Source of the DNA: an uncultured bacterium | GTDB taxonomy: Bacteria; Muiribacteriota; Ozemobacteria; Ozemobacterales; Ozemobacteraceae | Reading direction: 5' to 3' | NCBI GenBank assembly: GCA_937949615.1 | Contig: CALEDQ010000029.1 | Coordinates: 124,001 to 188,000 of the forward strand | Length of the DNA stretch: 64,000 nt | Shown: positions 32,394 through 41,695 of the stretch, piece after piece | Layout: each line of letters opens with the position of its first letter | How positions within the stretch are numbered: position 1 is the first letter of the stretch | Notes under the pieces: generated by a model | Database searches by the model: none | What the model saw: the letters and a program-made list of their open reading frames with translations, nothing else | Told to the model about the DNA's origin: nothing | Translations under genes and position numbers: made by a program

Positions 32394-32456
32394 GGAATCG
32401 AACCGACGACCGCACGGGTATGAACCGTGAGCTCTGACCAGCTGAGCTACCTTGCC
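32383..32456 (-). tRNA. tRNA-Met (CAT), elongator
   Basis: Full cloverleaf of 74 bases: acceptor GGCAAGG/CCTTGCT, D arm with AGCTGGTCA loop, anticodon stem CACGG/CCGTG around TTCATAC, and T arm GTCGG-TTCGATT-CCGAC. Anticodon CAT. The anticodon arm closely resembles known bacterial elongator Met tRNAs rather than tRNA-Ile2. CCA is not encoded. Its 3' end is the integration target. Confidence 0.93.
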
Positions 32457-32501
32457 GGATAAAACAAAGGCCCGAATATTATTCAGGCCGATGCCTTGCG
32501 G

Positions 32502-32575
<74 letters not shown>

Positions 32576-32585
32576 TCGTAGGGTT

Positions 32586-32669
32586 TGCCGAGAGCCGGGC
32601 TTGAACCGGCACGGGTATTACCCCACCGGATTTTAAGTCCGGTGCGTCTGCCAATTCCGCCATCCCGGC
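32586..32669 (-). tRNA. tRNA-Leu (TAA)
   Basis: 84 bases with a class II long variable arm (GTGGGGTAATACCCGT). Acceptor GCCGGGA/TCTCGGC, D arm GCGGAATTGGCAGACGC, anticodon stem CCGGA/TCCGG with loop CTTAAAA, discriminator A. First of three tRNAs transcribed leftward into tRNA-fMet and tRNA-Met. Confidence 0.95.
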
Positions 32670-32759
32670 TGATCGAATTGTATTGTAACAGCCGCGGATG
32701 GCAAAGTCAAGAATTTTCTTTTGTAAAGCCGGGTAAAATAATTTTTACTTGCCCTGAGC

Positions 32760-32788
32760 TTGAATTAAGGCCAGCGTTGCTTTAATAT
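32760..32788 (+). promoter_or_regulatory. Promoter-like sequence before the second pseudopilin operon
   Basis: TTGAAT and TAATAT separated by 17 bases, ending 35 bases before the ATG at 32824. Confidence 0.4.
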
Positions 32789-32823
32789 GGTACAACATTC
32801 TTAATCAAAAAAGGCTTTTGCAG

Positions 32824-33567
32824 ATGATGCAACGCAGAGGTATCACGCTTCTCGAAATCATGTCAGCCCTGCTGATTCTTGCTTTCGCGTTCCTGCCGCT
32901 GATCGGGGTTATCGGTACATCGTCGAGCGATTCTGACGTTTCGAATTCACACGTTTTCGCCCAGACTGCGGCCCGCAACATTCTCGACACCCTGCTCGAA
33001 GATGTTCCGTTCAACTCGATACGCGTCGCCGGCGGCAAGGTTGGCGACCTTGACGGCAATAACCCCCAGGACAACATCGCCGAAATCTTCAACCACAACA
33101 CCTACGATAAAGCCGCCTTTCTATCACTCCTGGGAAACGGCAGCGGTACCGACAGTTATGCGCGCGGCGATATCACTGACGAACGCGGCATCGCCTACAA
33201 AACCCGCATCTACGTTTTCCCGATACCGGTCAGCAACCCGGTCGACCTTTCTTCTGAACTCGCATTTTCCTGCTACCCGCGGCCGATTTACGAAAATCAG
33301 GTCGACGGCAATGGTCAGAATATCTGGTATACCTACAGCGACGCTTACATGCCCGGAGCGGTTCTGTCGCCTTATCACGAAGACGGTGCAAAGGTCGTTC
33401 AGCCTGCAACTTCGACTATCGGCGCCTTTGAACTTGGCGCCGAGCAGGGAGCCGGTTCGAACAATTACTGCGTCATGAAAAAAATTCTGTTCAAAATTTC
33501 ATGGAAAAACCGCGACGGCCACGAGCGAGCCATCGAACTGTTCACCATGAAAGCAAATCTCGATTGA
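32824..33567 (+). CDS. Pseudopilin-like protein (PilV/GspI class)
   Basis: 247 residues from the ATG at 32824 (AAGG nine bases upstream; a second ATG follows directly). The N-terminus RRGITLLEIMSALLILAFAFLPLIG is a textbook prepilin peptidase site with Glu at mature position 5. The soluble domain is beta-rich. First gene of a five-gene operon (to 40770) that mixes pilin-like proteins with exported proteins, suggesting a dedicated pseudopilus that helps assemble or secrete the giant protein downstream. Confidence 0.78.
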   Translation: MMQRRGITLLEIMSALLILAFAFLPLIGVIGTSSSDSDVSNSHVFAQTAARNILDTLLEDVPFNSIRVAGGKVGDLDGNNPQDNIAEIFNHNTYDKAAFLSLLGNGSGTDSYARGDITDERGIAYKTRIYVFPIPVSNPVDLSSELAFSCYPRPIYENQVDGNGQNIWYTYSDAYMPGAVLSPYHEDGAKVVQPATSTIGAFELGAEQGAGSNNYCVMKKILFKISWKNRDGHERAIELFTMKANLD

Positions 33568-33578
33568 AAGGCAACCCG

Positions 33579-34277
33579 ATGCATAAAAAAGGCATGGCCA
33601 TACCTCTGGTTCTCGTTTTTGCAACCGTTCTCGGGCTGCTCGCGACTTATATCATCAAAAACACCCAGCAGTACAACCGCTCGAATGTCACCAGCTACGC
33701 CCAGCTGCAGGCACACTTTATCGCCAGAGCCGGCGTCGAGCATGCGATGCTCAAGATCAAATTTCTGCACCGCGAGCTCTACGACGCTATCTGCCTGGCT
33801 CAGGGCCGGAACCCGCTGTTCGACTTCACCCAGATCAAGAATCTCGATGCGCCTGACGAAGCAATTTCGAAGTATAACCCGGGCCCGATTTTTCTTTATC
33901 GCCAGGGCGATTTCGCCAACAACCGCCTGCTGACCCAGAATTTTTCGATCGACGGCGGTACCGAAAAGCGCTGGCTCAACGAATTTATGGCCGACATTCG
34001 ATCAGAAGTGACTAAGGTTCCTGCCGGTGACACCAACGCTGTTCTCAACATGTCGCCACTGCCGAACCAGATCAGCGGCCTTATGAAAGAACCTTTCAAC
34101 AAGGCTCAGTATGGCATAAAAGCCTTGAATATCGCCGCCCAGGAAATCTCTGAAGAAACCAGCAAAGTACACAACACCGCAATTATCGAACTGACGATCA
34201 ATTCGGTCGTCGAAACCGCCAGGGGCGAAACCTGGGACTACGACATCAAAAAAACCGTCAAAATCAACCGTGATTAA
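33579..34277 (+). CDS. PilX-like pilus-assembly protein
   Basis: 232 residues from the ATG at 33579, 11 bases after the previous stop, with AAGG upstream. The N-terminus MHKKGMAIPLVLVFATVLGLLATYI has a PilX/GspK-type hydrophobic helix with a charged leader but lacks the glutamate of true prepilins. It is followed by a coiled region (YAQLQAHFIARAGVEHAMLK) that matches the conserved Ala-Arg-Ala-Gly-Val-Glu/Ala segment of PilX and GspK-like proteins. Probably the tip-type component of the pseudopilus. Confidence 0.72.
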   Translation: MHKKGMAIPLVLVFATVLGLLATYIIKNTQQYNRSNVTSYAQLQAHFIARAGVEHAMLKIKFLHRELYDAICLAQGRNPLFDFTQIKNLDAPDEAISKYNPGPIFLYRQGDFANNRLLTQNFSIDGGTEKRWLNEFMADIRSEVTKVPAGDTNAVLNMSPLPNQISGLMKEPFNKAQYGIKALNIAAQEISEETSKVHNTAIIELTINSVVETARGETWDYDIKKTVKINRD

Positions 34278-34280
34278 TCC

Positions 34281-35024
34281 ATGAAAAACACCTCTTTAAC
34301 AACACAATTCATCATGAAAGAACGACGACAGGCCTTCACCCTCACAGAAATTCTCATTGCAGCCGGAGTTCTGTCGCTTTTCATGGCCGCCCTCTTCAGC
34401 CTTTATTCCGGGGGCACCCGCATGAGCAGCCAGACGATGTGGACCCAGAACATCATCAACCAGCTTAAACTCGCCAGTCGCCAGATAAGCACCTCGATCA
34501 AAAAAAGTTCATACCCGTCGAGCCTTACTTTTCCGGGAAATATCATCGAAAACGAGAAAGCCGACTTTGCTCTGCATTATTTCCGTGGCACAATTCATGC
34601 AACCGAGTCCGCCGACCTCTCGGCCGGCGGCAGCAAGTTTCTGGCGCTTACCGAATCCACGCCGGCCAAAACCGGCTATGCCGCCAGCGAAAACACTGAT
34701 GCTGAGTTGATTTATCACATTTTTTCGCTCACCAGCGAAGGGCAACTGAACTATTCGAGATTTCGCGAGACCGTCAACGGCAACGACATCCAGGCTCTGG
34801 CCCGCGGCACAGTTCCACCGGCCGGTGCCGACGGCGTTTATCGCACAACTCTCTGCCGCGACGTTGAAAGCATTTTTTGTGAGCCAAATTCAACGGCGCC
34901 GAAAAGCCCACTGTCGGTCAGAATAAACTGCCGCATACCACGCGGCAGCACCATGCGTTCGGAAACAGCAATCGGCAACCCAAACGTTGCTCTGACACCG
35001 CATAACACAATCGGAGGATGGTAA
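34281..35024 (+). CDS. Pseudopilin-like protein (PilW/GspJ class)
   Basis: 247 residues if started at the ATG at 34281; an in-frame ATG at 34314 would give a more standard short leader (MKERRQAFTLTEILIAAG). The prepilin motif AFTLTEIL has the conserved Glu at position 5, followed by the hydrophobic helix GVLSLFMAALFSLYSGG. The gene starts three bases after the PilX-like gene and its stop directly abuts the next ATG. Minor pseudopilin by motif and context. Confidence 0.77.
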   Translation: MKNTSLTTQFIMKERRQAFTLTEILIAAGVLSLFMAALFSLYSGGTRMSSQTMWTQNIINQLKLASRQISTSIKKSSYPSSLTFPGNIIENEKADFALHYFRGTIHATESADLSAGGSKFLALTESTPAKTGYAASENTDAELIYHIFSLTSEGQLNYSRFRETVNGNDIQALARGTVPPAGADGVYRTTLCRDVESIFCEPNSTAPKSPLSVRINCRIPRGSTMRSETAIGNPNVALTPHNTIGGW

Positions 35025-35936
35025 ATGAAACTGATTCGCCTCATGCTTCTCGTTTCAGCAGTTCTTTTGGTTATTTCCAACCAGGCAACAGCCCAGGAAG
35101 CTCCACAGTTCGGCTACGTCAACGTCGCTGACGCCGTCATGCTGCATCCGCTGATGAAAGAATTCGATGCTTCCGCCAGACGTTTCAAACTATCGGCGCT
35201 CAAGGGCGATCAAGAGAACAAAAGCATCGAGCGTCGCCAGCAAGCTGAATCTGAAGTAAAAACCATTCAGGCTGAAATGGAAAAACTGAGCGAAGAAAAG
35301 AAAAAAATCGAAAACACCTACATTGAAAACCTGAAAAAACTGCAGGGTACAAAAATCGCAGGCGGAACTTCCGGAAAATCTCAGGACCAGTATAATAAAG
35401 AGAAAGCCAGAATCGACTCGGCTTTTTTTGGCGACTCGCGCAATTTGAACCAGGAGATCCAGAAGTTGCAGGCAAGACTTAACGAACTGAATATTTCTGC
35501 AGAATATGCAGGGCACGCATCTTTCGAGGAAACCAGCCAGGTTTTCTCGCTGATTCTCGATGACGTGTATGAAGGTGTCGAGGCCGTTTCCAAGTTCTAT
35601 AAAATTGGCTTCGTCTTCAACAGTTCGTTTGAATTTGCCAGAATCAACAGCAAGATGCTCAGCGTCAACCCGATGCCTGAATTTTTCGGCAAACTTTCCG
35701 AAAAGCTCAACGAGGAAGAAGGCAAACTGACGCTCGGCGCCGCTCTCAATGCCTGGCTGAGCAACCGCAACGACAACCTGGTCAACTGTGACGATCGCCG
35801 TCTCACCTCTTTCGTTCTCAAAGGCGGGCTGAACATGACGCCGGCCGTGGTTGATTACATTTATCAGAAGCACGAGGTCAGCAAAGACCATCGTGATTTC
35901 ATCCAGGAATATTTCAAGAAGGCTGTTTCTAACTGA
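35025..35936 (+). CDS. OmpH/Skp-like exported coiled-coil protein
   Basis: 303 residues. The signal peptide is MKLIRLMLLVSAVLLVISNQATAQ, with GGAGG ahead of the ATG. The mature N-terminus (FGYVNVADAVMLHPLMKEF) resembles the first strand of Skp/OmpH. A long heptad coiled coil follows (about 75-160, with EVKTIQAEMEKLSEEKKKIE). The C-terminal 120 residues are an extra domain not seen in Skp. Periplasmic chaperone-like role, perhaps holding the giant exported protein encoded immediately downstream. Operon member: its start abuts the previous stop. Confidence 0.62.
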   Translation: MKLIRLMLLVSAVLLVISNQATAQEAPQFGYVNVADAVMLHPLMKEFDASARRFKLSALKGDQENKSIERRQQAESEVKTIQAEMEKLSEEKKKIENTYIENLKKLQGTKIAGGTSGKSQDQYNKEKARIDSAFFGDSRNLNQEIQKLQARLNELNISAEYAGHASFEETSQVFSLILDDVYEGVEAVSKFYKIGFVFNSSFEFARINSKMLSVNPMPEFFGKLSEKLNEEEGKLTLGAALNAWLSNRNDNLVNCDDRRLTSFVLKGGLNMTPAVVDYIYQKHEVSKDHRDFIQEYFKKAVSN

Positions 35937-35973
35937 CGACCTTTGCGCTCCAGTCTGTTCGGGGAGGAAAAGT

Positions 35974-38900
35974 ATGAATCTCAAGCATTCGATCAAACTT
36001 GCAGCTTCAGCTGCTTTGCTGCTGTTCGCGGGGCTTACCGGCATAGCTTACGCCGAAGCGCCGGTAATGAACGGTGTAGCTTACGTATTGCTGTCGAAAG
36101 ACCTCGATAATCACGGGGTTTTCCGTATGAATGATTATTCGACCGGCAAGCCCTTTCCAATTGAAGGACTGAAGCTGTTCAACCTGAACACCATGACCGG
36201 AAAAGTCAGCGGCCTGGCGGTTAACCAGCAGAAGCAGATTTTCCTTCTCTCGTCAAAAACTGCCGGGACCTGGGAAGACGCCCCAGTAGGCTGGTTGCCC
36301 GTCGGCATGAGTTTCGAAGCCGATTCTCCCATCTATCTTAAGGTCGTTAAGCCGACCCAGGACGGCATTTCGCAGTATATCCGCCCCGGTACGCCGCACA
36401 TGAGCTCTGCCACAGAAGGAACTCACTGGAAAAGAAATTTCACTATAGCCGGCAAAACCTATACTTATGCCGTTAACTTCGGCGGTCCGACAGAAGTAAA
36501 ATTTCTCAACGCCAAAGACGGAGCGATTGGTACACCGATCTGGGATGGCAATTTCTCAGCAACCTCTGGTATTGCCCACGAGTCAGATCCGAACAAGGTA
36601 ATCATTCCGTCACATTTTGCGGGCGTTGCCTATTATGCCTACGGAACTACCTATCACCCGCAGTTTGCAGGTGAAGCTCTCGACGGAACTATCGGCAAAA
36701 ATGGCAGCATGAAACCTCTCAAACTCTGGAATGAAGGAGCAGCCGGCCATCAAAGCAGTCCGAACACTCTCTTTTCGTGTATTGTAAAGCGTATTTACAA
36801 GCACCGCAAAAAAACTCTCGATCTTTACGCTGCTTTAGACAACAACCCGTGCAGTTCCCCGACTGAACAGAGCGCCGGCATGCTTTCTTCGCTCGATGTC
36901 GACGTACGCGAAGCTTATGGTAAATACTGCGGAGACAACTGTATTCCAGGTGGCTCAATCGGTCAGAACAGTATTCTCACAAAACTTTCAACAGTTACTG
37001 TTGTAACTTCGACAAAGGGCAGTCGCTATGGCTTCAACCCTCAGGGAACCCGCAAAGGCCCGTTTACAGCTGATTCTTCGATTAATGCGGCCATGCGAGT
37101 GGTTCTTGCCAGTGACCTGACAAAAACCACAGCTTACGATATTTCGACTGACGCAGAAGGAACCAATTTTTCGAATGTAATCACCAACCGGGACTACCTG
37201 AAAGGCATTGGCGTAACTCCGGCAACTCTGAAAGTTATCGGCGTTTCTTCAGACTTCGGCAACAGCGGCGGCATGGACTTCATTTATGGATCAGATGCCG
37301 ACAAGTTCGTGGTTCAGGACTCATGGTGGGGCCGCGGCGGTATCGCCTATGAATATTATGAAAACACCGGCCTGATTCAAAAACTCGACTATGTAAGCAA
37401 CGACAACCCGGTCGCCGAACCTCTCGGGGTATTGAACGGCATTGTCGATGATATCGGTATCGACGGTGACGGCTATCTTTACGTGCTGCGCACCGAAAAA
37501 CTCCCCTCTGACACCGACATGGCCGCTGCAGTCGTTGAAGTCAGCGCTCCCGACAAATCATCATATTATGACTCCACCTCTGGTTGGAAAAGAATCAAAA
37601 TCACCACCAATCCTGATGGTGAGAAGGTAGAAGAAATCGTTGACGTCACCGGCAGTCCTCAGCCCGATGATTTCAAAATCGTGAAACTGAAACAGGAAAT
37701 CTTCAAGACCGTTAAGAGATACCCCCAGGGAACCGGAGCTCTCGGTGCCGAAGAAGATCGCGGCAAAGTCAAAGCCGGCTACGACTACTGGGTAAGACAT
37801 GCAGTTCTGCAGGCTGGCGGCACCATGCAGTGGCGCACCCCGACTTTCAGTGTCAGTGATGACGTGGATACTCCCAAAGCCTCAAAATTCCCTGGCGAAC
37901 TGGCAGTCGTCAACCTTGCCAAAATCCCGGCCAATTACGAAGGAACTTCGGTTCACCACATTATTGTCACCCAGGCCGGCAATCCTGATAATGCCTACAG
38001 CTCGGTCGCCGACAACCCTTCGATCAGCGAACACGATTCTCTGGTTTTCAAAGTTGAAGGCTACAAACCTTACATCAACGGCAAATTTCAGGAATTCAAG
38101 CCGATGGGCGACATCGTCGACCCGACCACCAACACCAAGCTTTATGCCAATGTAAAACTCAACACCATTCCGAACGTTGACGGCGAATACAAACATGATG
38201 AAAACGGCGACGGCGCTTTCAGCGGTTTCCCGTCGAACATGTTTGAAGCTGCCGGAAGAGCGACTTCGATCAAATGGTCTGTCGACTGGGTCGAAGGCAA
38301 CAGCATCGATGATTACAAAGTCATCAACAGCCTGGTAACAGCCAAAGACGGTGAAGGCGAGCTCGGAACCTTTACCTACAAGTTCCCGCACCCAGGCAAC
38401 TATGTAATCAGGGGTTCGATGACCTACAACTATTTCACCTTCCCGACCAGCAATAATTCAAGGCCGCATCAGCTGACGGCAAACACCACTACCATAGCCC
38501 TGCAGCCTTTCATGGTTAAGGTCGTGGCAAAGAGTCTCAATCTAAATCAGAGCCCGAGCTTCGTCACTAACATCAGCATGAAGCCCGCCACCCGGAAATA
38601 CATGCCCGGGGTTGCGGCAGCAACCAAAGGCGCCGACTCGAAGATCGACTTTATCGAAGACAACAGTTTCAGCGGTATTGAAATCAGCTTCGACGCTCAG
38701 TTCGTTCGCGATGCCAACTATACCAGCTCTGTCGATCAGAACCTGGAAACCTATGACGGTATCGGCGTCTGGGACTACCGCTACTACGCCAAACTTTACA
38801 AGGAAATCCCAAATCTGTTCCCGGCGCTTCCTTACAAAGTTCCGGCAAACATCTCTGAAATCGATAACGAAGCCGCCGCTGCACATGTTTACAACTACAA

Positions 38901-40770
38901 TCCGGCCGGCAGCCTCAGCGATATCAAGACAAAAATAAAATCTGACGTATTCAACCCGGGCCGGGCAAAGGGCAGCGATCCGGAATTCTCGAACGGAACC
39001 GATCTGAAGAATGAACCCGATGACAAAGACTGGGGATTCATCCAGTGGGCACTCTACCTGCGCCCCAACGGCCCCTACCAGCTTGCCACTCCGACAACCG
39101 CCCTCGGCACCGACGTGCGGCATGACCGCGGCATTCTCGTCGCTCAGGGCAGCTGCACCGACCCGGGCGTCACCAAGACCCTTCTCAATGACCGCAAATA
39201 TTCGGTCAACATCGTGGTTCCGGCCGAGTCGATCAAAAAGATCAACACTCCGAAAGACCCCGAAACTTACAGTCTTAACCTCGAAATCATCTACCCGAGA
39301 GTATCATGGGTAGCCAACGACCTCGGTGACAACAAGAATGAAAAGCGCTTCAGCAGTATGATTCCGTTGTTCGGTGACGAAGATTCACTGAGCACCAACC
39401 ATGCCGCCGGCACTAACCCGATTCACGTTCTCGGCCGCATGAAACTCGCCAATGGCGGCGAACCGGCCGGCAACTTCATTCTCAACCAGAGCTGGAAATT
39501 CGAAGGCAGCCAGTTCTTCAACGCCGGTGGTGACAGCATTGAAGTGCTGGCCCGCGACGTAACCCTTCCGACTCTGGTGCAGGCACCCGGCGATAACCCG
39601 ACCCCGGTAATTCAAACGACCGGCGACGACGTAACCGACGTCAACGTAGGGTTTGCCGCCTATGACAATAACCCGCATGCTGAATTCAAAGACTTCTTCG
39701 CGGCTTACCAGACTCTGAAGAATGAAGCCAATGTCCTCGACAATTCTGAAGACAATAAAATCTTCAAACCCGAAGCCAAGATTTCCGGTTCGGCCGTTAA
39801 AGTTATCACCGGGGCCGATGATCCGGGCTTCTATGCTGATAACAGCTGGACCAACGGTGCTTCTTTCACTACTACGATCAAAGAATACGGCCCGACCGGC
39901 CCGTTCCAGAAGAATCAGCCTTTTGAAAACTGGATCGGCACGCTCAACTACACGGTCATGGGTTCGGTTTACGATGGTATCGGTTCTGATGCCCGCGACA
40001 TCACCCACCAGTTCTATCACGCCAAGGCCTGCCAGGACCTCGGCATGTCGGTAGCTGACGAAGAGAAGATACTCGTCGACAACAACCTCATCAAAGCTGT
40101 CGAACGTATCGACAACGATCCGCCGAGTCTCGAAATCGAACTGGTCTCGCAGGTCGACAACCGCCGCTGGGTCTTCAAGCTCGACGAAAACATTCATGAC
40201 TCGGGCCCGGTTCCGAATGATGTAAGTCAGCTCGGCAAGTGCACTCTCTCGGCCAAATGCTTCAACCTGCAGGGTGGTGCCGAAATCAGCTCGTTCAACA
40301 ACGAAGAAATCGAAGGCTGTGCCGGCTATCCTAGTCAGATTGGCCAAAACAGCATTCTGGTAACTGACGTCTTTGCCGATGCGATACCGAAGTTCCGCAG
40401 AGCCAGTCGCCTGCTGGTTAACGTGCACATCTTCGACAACACCGGTTTCAGATCGCTCTCCGAAGCCACTCTGACCATAAGTGACAAAGATGGCGCCGGC
40501 ACCCGCAGCCTGATGCCGTCGAACAGCCCGGCCGTGCCTCTGATCCCGTCTCTCAGTGTTGCAGGAGTCAAGATCAATGACCTCGACAACAAACCCAGAG
40601 CCAGCTATGCCGTCGACATGCCGATGAAAATCAATGGTGAAAAACAGGTAACCATCGAACTCAAGGCCAAAGATCAGGACAACAACGAAAGATCTCTGGT
40701 GATTCCGGTCACCGTCGTGGAAAGCACGTTTGAAACCCGTGTTCTCGAAACCAAGGAAAACAAAAACTGA
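35974..40770 (+). CDS. Giant exported protein (1,598 residues) of unknown function
   Basis: Start at the ATG at 35974 with GGGGAGG upstream; signal peptide ending IAYAEAP. The N-terminal 550 residues contain repeated short strands and glycine turns with phrases such as DDIGIDGDGYLYVLR, which suggest a propeller-like fold. The later part carries many Ig-like beta segments and closes with IELKAKDQDNNERSLVIPVTVV, the same Asp-x-Asp-(Gly/Asn)-Asn turn found in the proteins at 10684 and 11712. No sorting motif or C-terminal membrane segment. As the last gene of the pseudopilin operon it is probably the cargo or surface partner of that system. Confidence 0.75.
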   Translation: MNLKHSIKLAASAALLLFAGLTGIAYAEAPVMNGVAYVLLSKDLDNHGVFRMNDYSTGKPFPIEGLKLFNLNTMTGKVSGLAVNQQKQIFLLSSKTAGTWEDAPVGWLPVGMSFEADSPIYLKVVKPTQDGISQYIRPGTPHMSSATEGTHWKRNFTIAGKTYTYAVNFGGPTEVKFLNAKDGAIGTPIWDGNFSATSGIAHESDPNKVIIPSHFAGVAYYAYGTTYHPQFAGEALDGTIGKNGSMKPLKLWNEGAAGHQSSPNTLFSCIVKRIYKHRKKTLDLYAALDNNPCSSPTEQSAGMLSSLDVDVREAYGKYCGDNCIPGGSIGQNSILTKLSTVTVVTSTKGSRYGFNPQGTRKGPFTADSSINAAMRVVLASDLTKTTAYDISTDAEGTNFSNVITNRDYLKGIGVTPATLKVIGVSSDFGNSGGMDFIYGSDADKFVVQDSWWGRGGIAYEYYENTGLIQKLDYVSNDNPVAEPLGVLNGIVDDIGIDGDGYLYVLRTEKLPSDTDMAAAVVEVSAPDKSSYYDSTSGWKRIKITTNPDGEKVEEIVDVTGSPQPDDFKIVKLKQEIFKTVKRYPQGTGALGAEEDRGKVKAGYDYWVRHAVLQAGGTMQWRTPTFSVSDDVDTPKASKFPGELAVVNLAKIPANYEGTSVHHIIVTQAGNPDNAYSSVADNPSISEHDSLVFKVEGYKPYINGKFQEFKPMGDIVDPTTNTKLYANVKLNTIPNVDGEYKHDENGDGAFSGFPSNMFEAAGRATSIKWSVDWVEGNSIDDYKVINSLVTAKDGEGELGTFTYKFPHPGNYVIRGSMTYNYFTFPTSNNSRPHQLTANTTTIALQPFMVKVVAKSLNLNQSPSFVTNISMKPATRKYMPGVAAATKGADSKIDFIEDNSFSGIEISFDAQFVRDANYTSSVDQNLETYDGIGVWDYRYYAKLYKEIPNLFPALPYKVPANISEIDNEAAAAHVYNYNPAGSLSDIKTKIKSDVFNPGRAKGSDPEFSNGTDLKNEPDDKDWGFIQWALYLRPNGPYQLATPTTALGTDVRHDRGILVAQGSCTDPGVTKTLLNDRKYSVNIVVPAESIKKINTPKDPETYSLNLEIIYPRVSWVANDLGDNKNEKRFSSMIPLFGDEDSLSTNHAAGTNPIHVLGRMKLANGGEPAGNFILNQSWKFEGSQFFNAGGDSIEVLARDVTLPTLVQAPGDNPTPVIQTTGDDVTDVNVGFAAYDNNPHAEFKDFFAAYQTLKNEANVLDNSEDNKIFKPEAKISGSAVKVITGADDPGFYADNSWTNGASFTTTIKEYGPTGPFQKNQPFENWIGTLNYTVMGSVYDGIGSDARDITHQFYHAKACQDLGMSVADEEKILVDNNLIKAVERIDNDPPSLEIELVSQVDNRRWVFKLDENIHDSGPVPNDVSQLGKCTLSAKCFNLQGGAEISSFNNEEIEGCAGYPSQIGQNSILVTDVFADAIPKFRRASRLLVNVHIFDNTGFRSLSEATLTISDKDGAGTRSLMPSNSPAVPLIPSLSVAGVKINDLDNKPRASYAVDMPMKINGEKQVTIELKAKDQDNNERSLVIPVTVVESTFETRVLETKENKN

Positions 40771-40836
40771 CCACGGATGAACGTGGAAAGAAATGGGCCA
40801 CAGATGAACACCGATGAACACGGATAAACGCGGATG
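40771..40836. repeat. ACGGATGAAC-type short dispersed repeat
   Basis: Successive variants of CACGGATGAA (CACGGATGAACG, CACAGATGAACAC, CCGATGAACACGG, GGATAAACGCGGAT) lie directly after the giant gene. A reverse-oriented copy is at 50998-51020. Such words are widespread in environmental genomes; the role is unknown. Confidence 0.6.
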
Positions 40837-40903
40837 GCCTGAATGAGAAAGGCCTCGTAAAATCTGGTTCATCCAATTGAACAGAGATAAAACGACCGAA
40901 AAT

Positions 40904-41683
40904 ATGCTTAACAGAAACAGCAGTGCTCGAATCAATGGCACTGCTGTTTTCTTTTTGCTGCTGTTTCAGTTAATTGCAGGCAAAGCGCCGGCCTGCGACA
41001 TGAGTGCGTTCGTTCAGGGCGATTTTGCAGCAAGGTGCCAGCTGCTGCTCGATTTATGCGAAAAGGCCACGATTGCACAGCGGGTTTCACATCCTGACAG
41101 CCCGAAACACAATGGCAATCTGAGCCGCGAATGGATCAGATTTTTTCTCGCCCACGGCAGCGCGGCAACCAGACCACCAAGTCTAGGTTTTATCGCCTCG
41201 GCAACCTGGGAAACCGGAGTAAAGAATCTCGGGTTTTCGATCGCCGGGCTGACGCGAGGCGAGATTTCGGCCGAGGCTTACGAGATTCTGCGACTGAAAA
41301 TAGATCTGATCAAAAACCCGGCTAAAATTGAAGATGCCAAAAAGGTTTTCAGCCAGACCGACAGCATTCAAACGTCTGATAGTAAAGATGGCTGGGTTAA
41401 GTGGCTTGAAAAGAAGTTTATCGGGCCAGGCTCAGCGGTTGCTGACAAACTTGGCAAAAGTCCGCTGCTTCTCAGCCGGCTCGAAAGTTCGGCCGCCACC
41501 TTTCTTGAAACGGCAGACAGAATTGATTCGATCAACGGCAGTGACTCTGCCGAGCTGGCAGCCGCCTTTTCCGAAGGATTGCAGAATTCGGTCAGCAGTG
41601 AACTACAGTTCTGGCGCCAGCTTTTTTTCTGTGACGACAAAGCTGCAGTAAAAGCCGATTCTGCCAGCCAGACAGGTCACTGA
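40904..41683 (+). CDS. Exported helical protein of unknown function
   Basis: 259 residues from the ATG at 40904; the frame also opens at a TTG at 40877 and neither has a strong ribosome-binding site. A signal peptide (TAVFFLLLFQLIAGKAPA) ends just before CDMSAF. The mature protein is helical. Its start (Ala-Cys-Asp) and a Trp-x-x-Phe motif after a helix resemble the exported protein at 58573-59325 (WACDVNLF, RWVDFSSAF), so the two may be distant paralogues. Function unknown. Confidence 0.55.
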   Translation: MLNRNSSARINGTAVFFLLLFQLIAGKAPACDMSAFVQGDFAARCQLLLDLCEKATIAQRVSHPDSPKHNGNLSREWIRFFLAHGSAATRPPSLGFIASATWETGVKNLGFSIAGLTRGEISAEAYEILRLKIDLIKNPAKIEDAKKVFSQTDSIQTSDSKDGWVKWLEKKFIGPGSAVADKLGKSPLLLSRLESSAATFLETADRIDSINGSDSAELAAAFSEGLQNSVSSELQFWRQLFFCDDKAAVKADSASQTGH

Positions 41684-41695
41684 ACCTTGTATAGT

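Noticed and set aside
32383..32456. tRNA-Ile2 (CAT read as AUA after lysidine modification by TilS)
   Set aside because: The anticodon arm and variable region match elongator Met tRNAs much better. The TilS substrate is presumably encoded elsewhere.
39385..40941. 518-codon open frame on the minus strand opposite the giant exported protein
   Set aside because: Entirely antisense to a gene with a signal peptide and ribosome-binding site. Its translation lacks domains, and the long frame follows from codon bias of the real gene.
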